A program made the translations under genes and the position numbers. This document shows, one piece after another, positions 39,034 to 50,629 of a DNA stretch of 64,000 nt. Source of the stretch: Saccharomyces paradoxus (taxonomy: Eukaryota > Ascomycota > Saccharomycetes > Saccharomycetales > Saccharomycetaceae). A model generated the notes under the pieces. The model saw nothing but the letters and a program-made list of their open reading frames with translations, searched no databases and was not told where the DNA came from. The stretch spans positions 124,001 through 188,000 of the forward strand of contig NC_047494.1 of the NCBI RefSeq assembly GCF_002079055.1, read 5' to 3'. How positions within the stretch are numbered: position 1 is the stretch's first letter; each line of letters begins with the position of its first letter.

Positions 39034-40305
39034 ATGACAAAAGCGTATACTATCGTTATTAAGCTGGGCAGTTCATCGCTTGTCGACGAAAGTACAAAAG
39101 AGCCAAAGTTGTCCATCATGACGTTAATCGTTGAGACCGTGACGAACCTTAAACGAATGGGCCACAAAGTGATTATCGTATCCAGCGGCGGTATTGCCGT
39201 TGGTTTGGACGCGCTCAATATCCCGCACAAGCCCAAGCAGTTGTCTGAAGTGCAAGCGATTGCCGCTGTCGGACAAGGCCGTCTCATCGCACGCTGGAAT
39301 ATGCTATTTTCTCAATATGGCGAGGAAACTGCACAAATCCTGCTCACACGTAACGACATATTGCGTTGGAACCAGTACAATAACGCACGCAACACAATCA
39401 ACGAACTGTTGGCCATGGGCGTCATCCCCATAGTAAACGAAAACGATACGCTATCCATCAGCGAGATCGAATTCGGCGATAACGACACGCTTTCTGCCAT
39501 CACCGCTGCTCTCGTGGGTGCAGATTTCCTGTTCTTGCTCACAGACGTGGACTGTCTATACACAGACAATCCACGCACTAACCCTGACGCTCGCCCCATT
39601 GTCCTCGTCCCGGAGCTATCTGAGGGCCTGCCGGGCGTCAACACTTCCAGCGGTTCAGGGTCCGAGGTTGGCACGGGCGGCATGCGCACCAAACTCATAG
39701 CCGCCGACCTCGCCTCTAATGCCGGTATTGAAACTATTGTGATGAAGAGCGACCGGCCAGAGTACGTCCCGGAGATCGTTGACTACATTCAGCATCACTT
39801 CCGCCCTCCACGCCATACCGGAAACGGCACACAGCAGCAATTTCTCGAACTCCAGGATGCGGAGCTCGAACAGCTGCGCCGCCACAATGTTCCCATGCAC
39901 ACCAAGTTCTTGGCTAACGACAACAAGCACAAGCTTAAGAACAGGGAGTTTTGGATACTCCATGGGCTCATTACCAAGGGCGCCATTATCATCGATGAGA
40001 ACAGTTATGATCGACTTTTGTCAAAGGACAAGGCTAGTTTGACTGCAAACGCCGTAATTGAAGTCCGGGACAACTTTCACGAGCTTGAGTGCGTGGATCT
40101 CAAGATCGGTAAGCGGTTACCCAATGGTGAATTAGATATCTCGAAGCCGGTTCAGTCCGTGGGGCGCGTCCGCTCCAATTATACAAGCCTGGAGCTTGCG
40201 AAGATTAAGGGCTTGCCCAGCGAGAAAATTCACGATGTTTTGGGCTACAGTGTAAGCGAATACGTAGCCCATAGAGAAAACATTGCCTTCCCTCCGCAAT
40301 TTTGA
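39034..40305 (+). CDS. YHR033W: Gamma-glutamyl kinase paralogue (Pro1-like)
   Basis: This 423-residue protein is very similar to Pro1, the enzyme that phosphorylates glutamate for proline synthesis. The start at 39034 ([17 protein letters not shown]) is the first ATG of the frame. The amino-acid-kinase domain (about 1-265) keeps the phosphate-binding [14 protein letters not shown], the FGDNDTLSA loop, [17 protein letters not shown] and GGMRTK. A C-terminal PUA domain follows (about 310-400; [19 protein letters not shown]). All active-site motifs look intact, yet in S. cerevisiae loss of PRO1 causes proline need, so this copy does not normally replace it. GC content is high for yeast. Confidence 0.93.
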   Translation: MTKAYTIVIKLGSSSLVDESTKEPKLSIMTLIVETVTNLKRMGHKVIIVSSGGIAVGLDALNIPHKPKQLSEVQAIAAVGQGRLIARWNMLFSQYGEETAQILLTRNDILRWNQYNNARNTINELLAMGVIPIVNENDTLSISEIEFGDNDTLSAITAALVGADFLFLLTDVDCLYTDNPRTNPDARPIVLVPELSEGLPGVNTSSGSGSEVGTGGMRTKLIAADLASNAGIETIVMKSDRPEYVPEIVDYIQHHFRPPRHTGNGTQQQFLELQDAELEQLRRHNVPMHTKFLANDNKHKLKNREFWILHGLITKGAIIIDENSYDRLLSKDKASLTANAVIEVRDNFHELECVDLKIGKRLPNGELDISKPVQSVGRVRSNYTSLELAKIKGLPSEKIHDVLGYSVSEYVAHRENIAFPPQF

Positions 40306-40440
40306 GAAATATTTTTTTTTTACAAAAAATAAAAAAAAAATCTGTTATAGATGCACATATCTCTCTCCTTTTTTTCCCACTTTTATATATTCGTTCGTAT
40401 TAGCCACAACAAAAACCAAAAGAATACACACAACGTTAGT

Positions 40441-41463
40441 TTAAATATATATATACAATCTGCGTTCTTTAGCAATGTGGAAAATCTTGATGTCTGCTGC
40501 ATTTGCGACTATGTCGTTGGGCAAGGGTAGACTTAGCTTGTCATTGATATACAACACATTCTCCGCGAAGTAGTAGCTCGGAGAGAACTGGTCCGGTCTC
40601 GAGTTCTGAGCTTTGTCCTCAATAAGGATTCGTAGCTTGTATGCTGCCCCATTGAACCTCTTCATCTTCACTTCGTATTCTGGCACGTCCTCCTGCTGCT
40701 TTTGCGCTGCAGGCGCCTTCTTCTCCTTTGTGCGAGCGATCTCGCTCTCGTCGATCTCCTCTATCTTGGCTCCAGAGGTCTTACTCTCCATAGGGAATAA
40801 TGGTGGTAGTGCCCCATCATCGCCATTGTTATTATTATCGCCATCATCGTTCCCTCCTCTCAATATACTCATCGGGTCTCTAGCCTCCTCTTCTATGATT
40901 TTATGCATTTTTGCCTTGTAATCTTGCTGCAACTCGTCATTCAGTATCTCTAGCGCAGGAATCTCAGCACCTTTCTTCTTCATTTTGGGGAATGCAATGT
41001 GATCTCTGCACAATACCACGGAATCCCGGATCTCGCATGATTCCAAGCACCACTCGACCAGTATCTCTCGCAGTTGAATATCTTCACATATCCAGCGCGA
41101 GCAGTCGCTGTTTATGCAGCAGTCCCACACGTAACACTCCTGTCCCTTCTTGTCATGATCCATGCGATAACAAGATGTGATGATAGGAATCTCCCATTCG
41201 TTTTGGATGATGAGCGGGAATACTATCCTCGCATCAAACTCAATCTCAGGTTTGGGCACTAATGGGGAATGACAGACATTAATAAACACCTTCCTGCCGT
41301 CTTGCAGCTTTTCGGGACCATTACCGGATATTAGTTTTGTCTTTATAACGAAATCTGCGATGGGCTCGATCTTAGACACTGATCCGCCCGCAGCTTCCAC
41401 TGTAACGTACTTGTCTTCATTCCTGTGACGTTGCTTAATTGGTCTCAATAGGAAATCGGCCAT
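40441..41463 (-). CDS. PIH1: R2TP complex subunit Pih1
   Basis: Pih1 joins Rvb1, Rvb2 and Tah1 in the R2TP Hsp90 co-chaperone, which assembles box C/D snoRNPs and PIKK kinases. The 340-residue protein has an N-terminal PIH domain (about 1-170; FINVCHSPLVPKPE and the KKGQECYVWDCCIN core). A linker with a GGNDDGDNNNNGDDG run near 200-215 and a Lys/Glu segment precede a C-terminal CS-like domain (about 250-340) that binds Tah1. It is a few residues shorter than my memory of S. cerevisiae Pih1 (344), probably in the Asn/Asp linker. It converges on YHR033W with 135 bases between. Confidence 0.95.
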   Translation of the reverse strand: MADFLLRPIKQRHRNEDKYVTVEAAGGSVSKIEPIADFVIKTKLISGNGPEKLQDGRKVFINVCHSPLVPKPEIEFDARIVFPLIIQNEWEIPIITSCYRMDHDKKGQECYVWDCCINSDCSRWICEDIQLREILVEWCLESCEIRDSVVLCRDHIAFPKMKKKGAEIPALEILNDELQQDYKAKMHKIIEEEARDPMSILRGGNDDGDNNNNGDDGALPPLFPMESKTSGAKIEEIDESEIARTKEKKAPAAQKQQEDVPEYEVKMKRFNGAAYKLRILIEDKAQNSRPDQFSPSYYFAENVLYINDKLSLPLPNDIVANAADIKIFHIAKERRLYIYI

Positions 41464-41679
41464 CGATTAAGGTTTATTTGTTTGCTTTGAAATGTTCGTT
41501 CTCCTTTTCTCCTTTTTCTTCCATGCGTACTAATTCAAGAGTTCTTGATTTTCTTCCATCACTATTGTTTTCGAACTACTGAAAAAAAAAAAAAAAGAAA
41601 GCAAAGGTATTGATCGTGTATCGAATTTTGTACTTTGTACAATGCTCCAATCTAGCAACGATTTTGGTCAAGAGGGCCT

Positions 41680-43575
41680 ATGCGTTCTCCAATTAATTTC
41701 TTATATGAGCCTTTCTCCAGCGGCAGCAGTGCGATGCAGAACTATGACCTTGATCTAAAGTGCACTAAATGTGGTGCCTTTTATTCAATGGATTGTTCAC
41801 TGCGAGAGCAGAAGGTCTGGTCTTGTCTATTCTGCAGCCAATCAAACCCAGGAGTTAGATTACCGCTGGTGCTGCCGAACCCCTACACATTGACTTCTGT
41901 GAAGGAAGAAGCACTTGAAAGAAGAACCATTATGATTATAGACGCTATTTGCGATCCTCATGAGCTGGATCATTTAGTTTCCATTCTATGTAATAGTTAC
42001 ATTGCAAATGAACAAGAGCCATTATCGATAATTACTATCCAGCAATCAGGTCATGTGGTTTTACACAGTGCTGTGAATCACAAACATGATGCTGTGTTTT
42101 CAATAAATGAATTTATGACCAAATATAAACTTGACAAATTAAATGCCAGTTACTTTGAGAAAAAAATCACGGAGAATAATCAAGAGTCATACTGGTTTGG
42201 TAAGTCTACTCACGGTTCGTTAAGAAAGCTACTAAAAGAAATTTGCAAAAGTGCTAGCAAAGCGAATATCAATTCTGGACGGGACAAGCGTTGTACCGGA
42301 TTAGCGTTGTTCATTTCCTCCGTATTGGCGTCTCGGTACAGTTTGTCAGGTTACAGCCACATAGTCTCGTTCTTGAATGGTCCATGTACTAAAGGTAGCG
42401 GCAAAGTCATGACAAGGGAACGTGGTGAAAGCATGAGACAAAACCATCATTTTGAATCTAAAAGTCCACAATTCCAACTATCCAAAATTTCGACAAAATT
42501 CTATATGAAAATGTTCGAGAAATTTGGAAAACAAAATTTGATCTATGAGTTTTTTATTGCTTCATTGGATCAAATCGGTGTACTGGAAATGGGTCCATTA
42601 ATAACCTCGTCAATGGCAGTTTCTCAGTTTGATTCATTTAATGATGAGAGGTTCAAAAAATCTTTTCGGAAGTATCTGAGCTTGCGTGACCACGACGCCA
42701 TTTATAATTGTCAATCAAAGCTAATAACCGCAAAGAACGCTATTGTCGTAAATGAATTCCCCAAATATAGTTTAAATCCTAAAAATCTTTCTCTACCGGT
42801 AGAAATCCCAGTGGATCGCAATTCAACTGAAGTTCTTATACAGTTTCAGACTACGTTTGAAAATAAATCGGAAAAATGTATAAAAATTGAAACCTTTTTA
42901 CTGCCAAAGACTAGTGACTCATTTTGGATACAAAATGAAATTGTGTTCTCAATGAAAAAAATAGCCTCACAAATAATCAATGGTTTCACCTACTCATCTA
43001 GGCAGGCCAAAGGACTGATGAAACAATTGTTCCTATTACCAAGCCAATTCCGGGGAATGGACTTAGATGTGGTTAAGCTTATAGAGTGGTGTTATTATAT
43101 ATATAGGTCACCAATATTATCGATCAGGAATACTTCGCCTGACGAGAGGTACCTTTTTCTTCATCAAATAATAAACGCTAATAAAGATACATGTCTTTCA
43201 CTATGTAAACCTTTCATTTGGAGTTACAGTGGTTCGAAACACGACTGGACCGTATCGAATATTCTACTAACAAGAGCCCAGGTACTCCAAGATAATAAAA
43301 CTACCTTTTGTGTAGATGGTGGCTCGTACTTAGCTTTAAGAAAGGGTGAACTTTTTCAAAAGGAAGGTCGCGAGCTCTGTTGCAAAATTTTGAATAATTT
43401 GCAAAGGTTTCCGCAACCATTATATGTTGAAACTAAAACTGGAGGCAGTCAAGACCGTTTCTTGAAAAGCAAAATCATTCCATTGGACACCACTGACAAG
43501 GAAACTCTTGGCACAGAGGATATGACATTCGGTGAATTTTTCAACTTATTCACCGTCTCAAATAGAAGCAAATAG
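41680..43575 (+). CDS. YHR035W: Sec23-like protein of unknown function
   Basis: This 631-residue paralogue of the COPII coat subunit Sec23 has no assigned role that I know. A zinc finger is visible (Cys28, Cys31, Cys49, Cys52: LKCTKCG ... WSCLFC), then a trunk-like region from about residue 80 (RRTIMIIDAICDPHE), beta-sandwich and helical regions, and a gelsolin-like C-terminus. Near the end GGSQDRFLKSK (588-598) matches the Sec23 segment that carries the arginine finger for Sar1 (Arg593 here). The protein is about 140 residues shorter than Sec23. An out-of-frame ATG at 41642 in good context precedes the start, whose own context is weak, so the true start could be downstream, at Met19. Confidence 0.88.
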   Translation: MRSPINFLYEPFSSGSSAMQNYDLDLKCTKCGAFYSMDCSLREQKVWSCLFCSQSNPGVRLPLVLPNPYTLTSVKEEALERRTIMIIDAICDPHELDHLVSILCNSYIANEQEPLSIITIQQSGHVVLHSAVNHKHDAVFSINEFMTKYKLDKLNASYFEKKITENNQESYWFGKSTHGSLRKLLKEICKSASKANINSGRDKRCTGLALFISSVLASRYSLSGYSHIVSFLNGPCTKGSGKVMTRERGESMRQNHHFESKSPQFQLSKISTKFYMKMFEKFGKQNLIYEFFIASLDQIGVLEMGPLITSSMAVSQFDSFNDERFKKSFRKYLSLRDHDAIYNCQSKLITAKNAIVVNEFPKYSLNPKNLSLPVEIPVDRNSTEVLIQFQTTFENKSEKCIKIETFLLPKTSDSFWIQNEIVFSMKKIASQIINGFTYSSRQAKGLMKQLFLLPSQFRGMDLDVVKLIEWCYYIYRSPILSIRNTSPDERYLFLHQIINANKDTCLSLCKPFIWSYSGSKHDWTVSNILLTRAQVLQDNKTTFCVDGGSYLALRKGELFQKEGRELCCKILNNLQRFPQPLYVETKTGGSQDRFLKSKIIPLDTTDKETLGTEDMTFGEFFNLFTVSNRSK

Positions 43576-43808
43576 CACACTAAATATTCTCGCTGCACTT
43601 TGCGACGCTTGTATTGGCAAAAACAAAAATAAAGAAAAAAAAAAACCTTCGATGAAATATAACAGAATTCCCCAAGACAATAGAAAATACAAAAGCAAGT
43701 TGGCCCTTAATTTCATCAAAGGTATAGCATCTCATCAAATAGTCGCTTGTTTATCGCAATACTTGCTTATTGAGTAGTTGTATTATAACATTATATAGGA
43801 TCTTCCAT

Positions 43809-45224
43809 ATGGAAAGTTTTGAAAATTTGAGTATAAGAGACAGTTTCACTAGCGGAATGGAACACGTTGATGAGGAACTAGTAGGCCTCTCCGACCTGAG
43901 TATATCCAAACAGGGGCCAACTTTGTCGCCACAACTTATCAACCGATTCATGCCCCATTTCCCCTCGAGCCCATCACCTCTGCGAAATACATTGGATTTT
44001 AGTACTGCTAAAGCTGATGAGGAAGAAGATGACCGAATGGAGATAGATGAAGTTGATGATACAAGTTTCGAAGAGGAATACAATGGCGAACCAATCGATG
44101 CTCCTACTGAAGCGACCGAGAATGCCATAGTGGAAGAAATCGAGGCCACCCCAGAAGACAAGCAAAAGCAAAAAAATAGTGAAACCCAGGACCAAAATGT
44201 AGAAGAGGTCGAGAATATTGTTTCACCGCATCATTCAACTGTCATAAAGGCATTATTATCACCGACCGATTTAGGTGTAGCCGCAGCTACTAAAGTTGAA
44301 GGTGTTGTACCATTGCCACAATCATCCAATCAAGGCAACAATGAAATTTCCAAGAGCAACGTACAAGATGAAGATGTAATCGAAAACGAAGAAGTCGAAG
44401 ATGAAATCAACTCATCGACTGGGAACGACAAAGCAAACAAGTACACAAATGCGTTCGATTCGGAGATCATCAAGAGGGAGTTAAGATCAAGATCAAAATA
44501 TCAACCGATACAGGTTTCATTTAATACACACAATTACTTTTATTCGGATGAAGATGGTGTTAAGACTTATTCTCTTACTAAACCAAATTACAATAGAATA
44601 GATGAATTCTATAACCAAAATGAAGCTTTCAAGTTGCCTAAGCCATGGTCACCCAATTCACATCCGGCATCAAGAGCATCATACGCCCTAATGTCATATT
44701 TACAGTTATTTCTCAATGCGATCACTACAGTAGTGATTTTTAGTTTTATACTCTCATTTATCATAGCGCTTCAAAAGGACTTGAAATCCACATGGGAACA
44801 AAGAAAACATGAATTGCAGTACGAATCCAAGATTTGTCAAGAGCAGTACATCACAAACCGTTGTAACCAGACGCCCGGATTGCCAGCTCTGGGTGAACAG
44901 TGTGCTATATGGAAACAGTGTATGAACAGAAATAACGATATCTTTTTCCGTGCAAGATCTACGTTGAGCGCAAAGTTGTTCGGAGACATTATCAACTCAT
45001 TCATAGATCCATTAAATTGGAAAACACTATTTGTTATCTTTTGTGGTGTTGTAACTTGGTGTTTCAGTTCAAATTTCTTGCTGGGGTTTGTAAGAGCCAA
45101 GAGCTACTATGGCGATGGCATAAAGAGATATCCCTTGCCATCTTCACCAACATCTCCGACATCTCCGACATCACAATCGTCTATGGCAGCTTCTAGAGAG
45201 GACTCACGCTTACTCAAGCAATAG
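43809..45224 (+). CDS. BRL1: Nuclear-envelope protein Brl1
   Basis: Brl1 is an essential integral inner-nuclear-membrane protein that with Brr6 and Apq12 helps insert nuclear pore complexes. The ATG at 43809 (MESFENLSIRD) gives 471 residues. The long N-terminal half is acidic and disordered. Two membrane segments (about 296-322 and 406-428) flank a luminal loop with four family cysteines (CQEQYITNRCNQ ... GEQCAIWKQCM, about 343-372), the Brl1/Brr6 domain. The C-terminus has a short SPTSPTSPTS repeat. Confidence 0.95.
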   Translation: MESFENLSIRDSFTSGMEHVDEELVGLSDLSISKQGPTLSPQLINRFMPHFPSSPSPLRNTLDFSTAKADEEEDDRMEIDEVDDTSFEEEYNGEPIDAPTEATENAIVEEIEATPEDKQKQKNSETQDQNVEEVENIVSPHHSTVIKALLSPTDLGVAAATKVEGVVPLPQSSNQGNNEISKSNVQDEDVIENEEVEDEINSSTGNDKANKYTNAFDSEIIKRELRSRSKYQPIQVSFNTHNYFYSDEDGVKTYSLTKPNYNRIDEFYNQNEAFKLPKPWSPNSHPASRASYALMSYLQLFLNAITTVVIFSFILSFIIALQKDLKSTWEQRKHELQYESKICQEQYITNRCNQTPGLPALGEQCAIWKQCMNRNNDIFFRARSTLSAKLFGDIINSFIDPLNWKTLFVIFCGVVTWCFSSNFLLGFVRAKSYYGDGIKRYPLPSSPTSPTSPTSQSSMAASREDSRLLKQ

Positions 45225-45274
45225 ATTGTGTTATCTGGGACAGTAACCATGCTTATCTATGCCATCAGACAGCT

Positions 45275-45290
45275 CGGGAAGCCAACTCCG
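45275..45290. promoter_or_regulatory. Put3 site upstream of PUT2 (CGG-N10-CCG)
   Basis: CGGGAAGCCAACTCCG has the exact CGG-N10-CCG spacing bound by the proline-responsive activator Put3. It lies 150 bases before the PUT2 ATG. Confidence 0.9.
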
Positions 45291-45311
45291 AAGCCGACAA
45301 AATTTGGATAG

Positions 45312-47168
<1,857 letters not shown>

Positions 47169-47530
47169 AAGGGCTCTGTGAAGGCGAATGTAGTCATTTA
47201 ATCCATCAACTCATGTAAATGTTAAATTATCAAAAGAAGGGTTTGATTATGTCATTAGGTTTTTTTAGTTTATTTACAATATTCATTTATCTGAGTAAAT
47301 AGTTTAAAAATATTCGTTGAATAAGCGGTCTAAAACTCTCTTCTGCAGTCTGTCATAATTTACTTATTCACCTTGTTATTTTATTCGCCCCATATTCTGT
47401 TTTTAGCATAAGAGCCCGTCCGGGAGCGCTGAACATCAATTTGTTAGATACGCCCATTTGCAAACTTAAATATGGCTATGACTACTTTGGAGGAGCAATC
47501 CCTAGAGGAGAAAATTAACAGCAACAAGTA
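47169..47530 (+). promoter_or_regulatory. PUT2-RRF1 intergenic region
   Basis: A 362-base gap holding the PUT2 3' end signals (T-run at 47260-47267) and the RRF1 promoter. Its last 59 bases contain an upstream reading frame that touches the RRF1 start. No other gene is seen. Confidence 0.55.
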
Positions 47531-47531
47531 A
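47472..47531 (+). other. Upstream ORF overlapping the RRF1 start (TAATG)
   Basis: A 19-codon frame (MAMTTLEEQSLEEKINSNK) starts at 47472 with A at -3, a favourable context. Its TAA stop at 47529-47531 shares its last A with the RRF1 ATG at 47531. If the transcript starts upstream, RRF1 would be reached by reinitiation or leaky scanning. Confidence 0.5.
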
Positions 47532-48223
47532 TGATTTTGACAACAGTTAGATTAAGTTGTAGACCAGTTGTCATTCCTCGTCTCTTCAATCGTTCATTTA
47601 GTCAATCTTTTACGACTTTGAAGAAAAAAAGTTCTACCCCTGCTGAAAAAGTCGAAGAAGATGAAGTTGACGTAAATGAACTGCTGAAAAAAGCAGAAGC
47701 ACAATTTAAAAGAACTTTAGAAACACAGAAACAGAAACTAAATGAAATAAAACAGGGAAATTTTAATCCCAAGGTATTCAATAGTTTAGTATTCAAAAAT
47801 AACAGAAAATTCACAGATATTGCTACCACATCCTTGAAAGGTAAAAATGCACTTTTAATAACAGTCTTCGATCCCAAAGATGTGAAAACTGTAGTCAGTG
47901 GGGTACTTGCTGCGAACCTAAATTTAACTCCTGAAAGAGTCCCAAATAACGATTTGCAATTGAAAGTTTCACTACCACCACCAACTACAGAATCCCGGTT
48001 AAAAGTAGCTAAAGATTTAAAGAGAGTTTTTGAAGAATATAAGCAATCGTCATTAAAAGACTCATTAGGAACTATCAGGGGTGGTATTTTAAAGGAATTC
48101 AAAAGCTTTAAAAAGGATGATGCCGTTAGAAAAGCTGAGCGGGATTTGGAAAAACTACATAAAGATTACGTGAACAAGCTACATGACCAATTCCAGCAAG
48201 TGGAGAAAAGTGTTGTAAAATGA
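47531..48223 (+). CDS. RRF1: Mitochondrial ribosome recycling factor
   Basis: Rrf1 frees mitochondrial ribosomes from mRNA after termination. The 230-residue protein has an N-terminal basic targeting peptide (MILTTVRLSCRPVVIPRLFNRSFSQSF), then a domain of the bacterial RRF family: a long helix pair around a middle domain, with VSLPPPTTESRLKVAKDLKRV-like conserved residues near 147-168 and a charged C-terminal helix (ERDLEKLHKDYVNKLHDQF). Its start codon overlaps the stop of a short upstream frame. It converges on MSC7 with 115 bases between. Confidence 0.93.
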   Translation: MILTTVRLSCRPVVIPRLFNRSFSQSFTTLKKKSSTPAEKVEEDEVDVNELLKKAEAQFKRTLETQKQKLNEIKQGNFNPKVFNSLVFKNNRKFTDIATTSLKGKNALLITVFDPKDVKTVVSGVLAANLNLTPERVPNNDLQLKVSLPPPTTESRLKVAKDLKRVFEEYKQSSLKDSLGTIRGGILKEFKSFKKDDAVRKAERDLEKLHKDYVNKLHDQFQQVEKSVVK

Positions 48224-48338
48224 AGAATTTCATAAAGCATATAGAATCAAAAATCATAAATCTTGTATATAAAAAGTTCATCTTATATAATAATAAATAC
48301 CACAATAATAGTATGTACGTTGTTTCTTCTAAAACGGA

Positions 48339-50273
48339 TTAGCTGGCCTCTTTAGCTAAAGAGAACAGTGACTTTATTCTTTGCCAGGTGGAATTTGTAT
48401 AAGCACCTACGATGAAGCTCTTCACAAAATTCCAAGCCCTAGCATTGTTACGAATAGGGTAGTCCAATGGTTTTGGAATTTGAGTAGAGACAAATGGCAA
48501 AGTGTCAAAGCAGACACTTTTGGCGTTGCACAGACCCAAAAGACCTTCTTCACCACCAAATTTACCGTAACCTGATCCATTAATACCACCAAATGGTAGT
48601 TGGCAAACATAAAATGTAGCAAAGTCGTTAATTGCTACATTACCAGTCTGTAGCTTATTTGCGACATAATTGCATTCTTTGATATCCGAACCAAACACAG
48701 AGCCACCTAGACCAAATGGTGCAGAGTTGGCTAGTTGAACACAATGGTCAGTATTCCTAGCTTTCATCATAACTAAAATTGGACCAAACACTTCGTTTTG
48801 TGCAATTTTCATTTCCGGAGTGACATCTACTAAAAGAGTTGGTTGGAAATAATGACCTTGTGGATATTTTGGATGTTTGAAGCGAGAACCACCATGAAGT
48901 AAGCGAGCTCCCTTTGCAACGGCATCTTTAACCAAAGCTTCTAACTCATCGAATCTGTTGTCAGATATCATTGCTCCCATATCAACATTTTCCAAATGGT
49001 CAATATCGGACCCTTGGCGTAGTGGATTTGCTGTCATACGGTCATTCAAGATTTTGACTAAATCATCATAATTTTCTTTACTGACAATAACCCTCTCAAT
49101 ACCAATACAATTCTGACCAGATGACTGGAAAGTACCCCTCATGATGATGGAGGATAAAGCTTCTAAATTCTTAGCTGAATCCAGGACAATAAAGGCGTCC
49201 TTACCACCAAGCTCTACAACTACGGGAGTTAACGATTTGGCAGCACATTTTAGGATATAGTGCGCCACGGGTTGACTACCTATAAAAGTGATATGTTTGA
49301 AACCAGGATGAGAGGTGAAATAGTTCGCGGAATCGTCCTTTTCCGTTGGAGGTAAACAATAGCATAATTGAACCAAATCCGGATCTTCGTCACAAGCATC
49401 CAAACATTTGCGGATCAGCTCGACAAAAAACTCCGAAGACCAGACAACTTGTTCCGAACATTTTACTACAATGGCATTCCCTGTGAACAATGCTGCGATA
49501 ATCGGACCTAATAGGTTATGGAATGGATAGTTCCAGGAAACGATTGAGCTGATTACACCCAGTGGCTCATAACGGATTTCTGCACCCTTATACCACTTCA
49601 TGAAAAAGTTAGTTGGGCCCGGACGTCTCGAAGGTAGCAATGCTCTTTGACCGTGTTTTATAGTCCATTGAATTTTTTCCAAAGTAACTAAGATTTCACC
49701 CATTGACGCATCTAGCATCGTCTTTCCTGAATCTCTGCACGCTACTCTTGCGATAAGATCTTGATTATTTAGGATGTAATCGTGCAAAGAGGCCAGAACT
49801 CTCAATCTTCTTGAGAAATCAGAATTGCCCCAGGTAGATTGAGCTTTGCCTGCCTTAGAGACCATTTCATCTATGTCAGCTTCCGTCTTTGATGGAAATG
49901 AACCTAGATATTGACCTGTGGCGGGACAATGACATTGAATAGAGTTTGGTTCTTCAGGATTCCATATGTTAGTGGAGACAGATCTTTTCCCCTTCCAGTT
50001 ATTTTGAGCGGCCTCTGGTGCTGAGAGAGAGAAGCTGACTGGCTTATAGGATGACGAGCATTTTGTTGGGGTCGAGATTATCTTAACCAAGACATATAGA
50101 GTGAAAATTGAGGCAACTAGGGTTGTAATGCCTATGAGTTTTTGATTATCTTGAATAATTTGCGGTTGAGAACGAATTATTGCGTTTTGCTTCTTCAACC
50201 ATAAGTTAAAATAAGCCTGAACTGTGGAGTTCAAATGGTTAATCATGTCTGAATTCAGATAGACCTTGGACAT
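48339..50273 (-). CDS. MSC7: Membrane-anchored aldehyde dehydrogenase-family protein Msc7
   Basis: Msc7 is an ER-located ALDH-family protein whose loss in S. cerevisiae alters meiotic sister-chromatid exchange; its substrate is not known to me. The 644-residue protein has an N-terminal membrane segment at about 47-66 (IGITTLVASIFTLYVLVKII), and an ALDH domain from about 115. ALDH features are FIGSQPVAHYI, catalytic Glu in VELGGKDAFIV, catalytic Cys in GQNCIGIERV near 388, and EVFGPILVMM. It is thus predicted to be an active enzyme facing the cytosol or ER lumen. Function in recombination is probably indirect. Confidence 0.94.
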   Translation of the reverse strand: MSKVYLNSDMINHLNSTVQAYFNLWLKKQNAIIRSQPQIIQDNQKLIGITTLVASIFTLYVLVKIISTPTKCSSSYKPVSFSLSAPEAAQNNWKGKRSVSTNIWNPEEPNSIQCHCPATGQYLGSFPSKTEADIDEMVSKAGKAQSTWGNSDFSRRLRVLASLHDYILNNQDLIARVACRDSGKTMLDASMGEILVTLEKIQWTIKHGQRALLPSRRPGPTNFFMKWYKGAEIRYEPLGVISSIVSWNYPFHNLLGPIIAALFTGNAIVVKCSEQVVWSSEFFVELIRKCLDACDEDPDLVQLCYCLPPTEKDDSANYFTSHPGFKHITFIGSQPVAHYILKCAAKSLTPVVVELGGKDAFIVLDSAKNLEALSSIIMRGTFQSSGQNCIGIERVIVSKENYDDLVKILNDRMTANPLRQGSDIDHLENVDMGAMISDNRFDELEALVKDAVAKGARLLHGGSRFKHPKYPQGHYFQPTLLVDVTPEMKIAQNEVFGPILVMMKARNTDHCVQLANSAPFGLGGSVFGSDIKECNYVANKLQTGNVAINDFATFYVCQLPFGGINGSGYGKFGGEEGLLGLCNAKSVCFDTLPFVSTQIPKPLDYPIRNNARAWNFVKSFIVGAYTNSTWQRIKSLFSLAKEAS

Positions 50274-50629
50274 GATGAATAATCGTTCGATAAAACAGAG
50301 GGAAAACTGAACGTGGACGGTGAAAAAATTCTATTATTCTGCAAATACTATTATAGTTATATAGGAGTCCCCATCGGCGTTTAATATCTTTCGTTAATAA
50401 AATAAGAATAGAGAGACCATATTTTCTCCTTTACAACCGATATACAATAACACATTTTGATTATACTACTCGTTTAGCAGAAAGAGAAAAAAAAAAAAAA
50501 AAAAAAAAGGCTGAATGAATAAAGCGAGAGTCGTAAAGACCGGATGCAATGTCAGTTTATACATTTTTATTCTATTGGTATTATATTATAAAAAGATATA
50601 TGATTAGAAAACTAGAATGTAATGCAATA
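50274..50629 (-). promoter_or_regulatory. MSC7 promoter region / VMA10 3' flank
   Basis: A 356-base gap between two minus-strand genes. Its main feature is a 22-base poly(A) run at 50487-50508. I see no gene. Confidence 0.55.
50487..50508. repeat. Poly(dA:dT) tract, 22 bases
   Basis: A run of A from 50487 to 50508, the longest homopolymer in the window. It lies between MSC7 and VMA10 and is likely nucleosome-excluding and length-variable. Confidence 0.9.
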
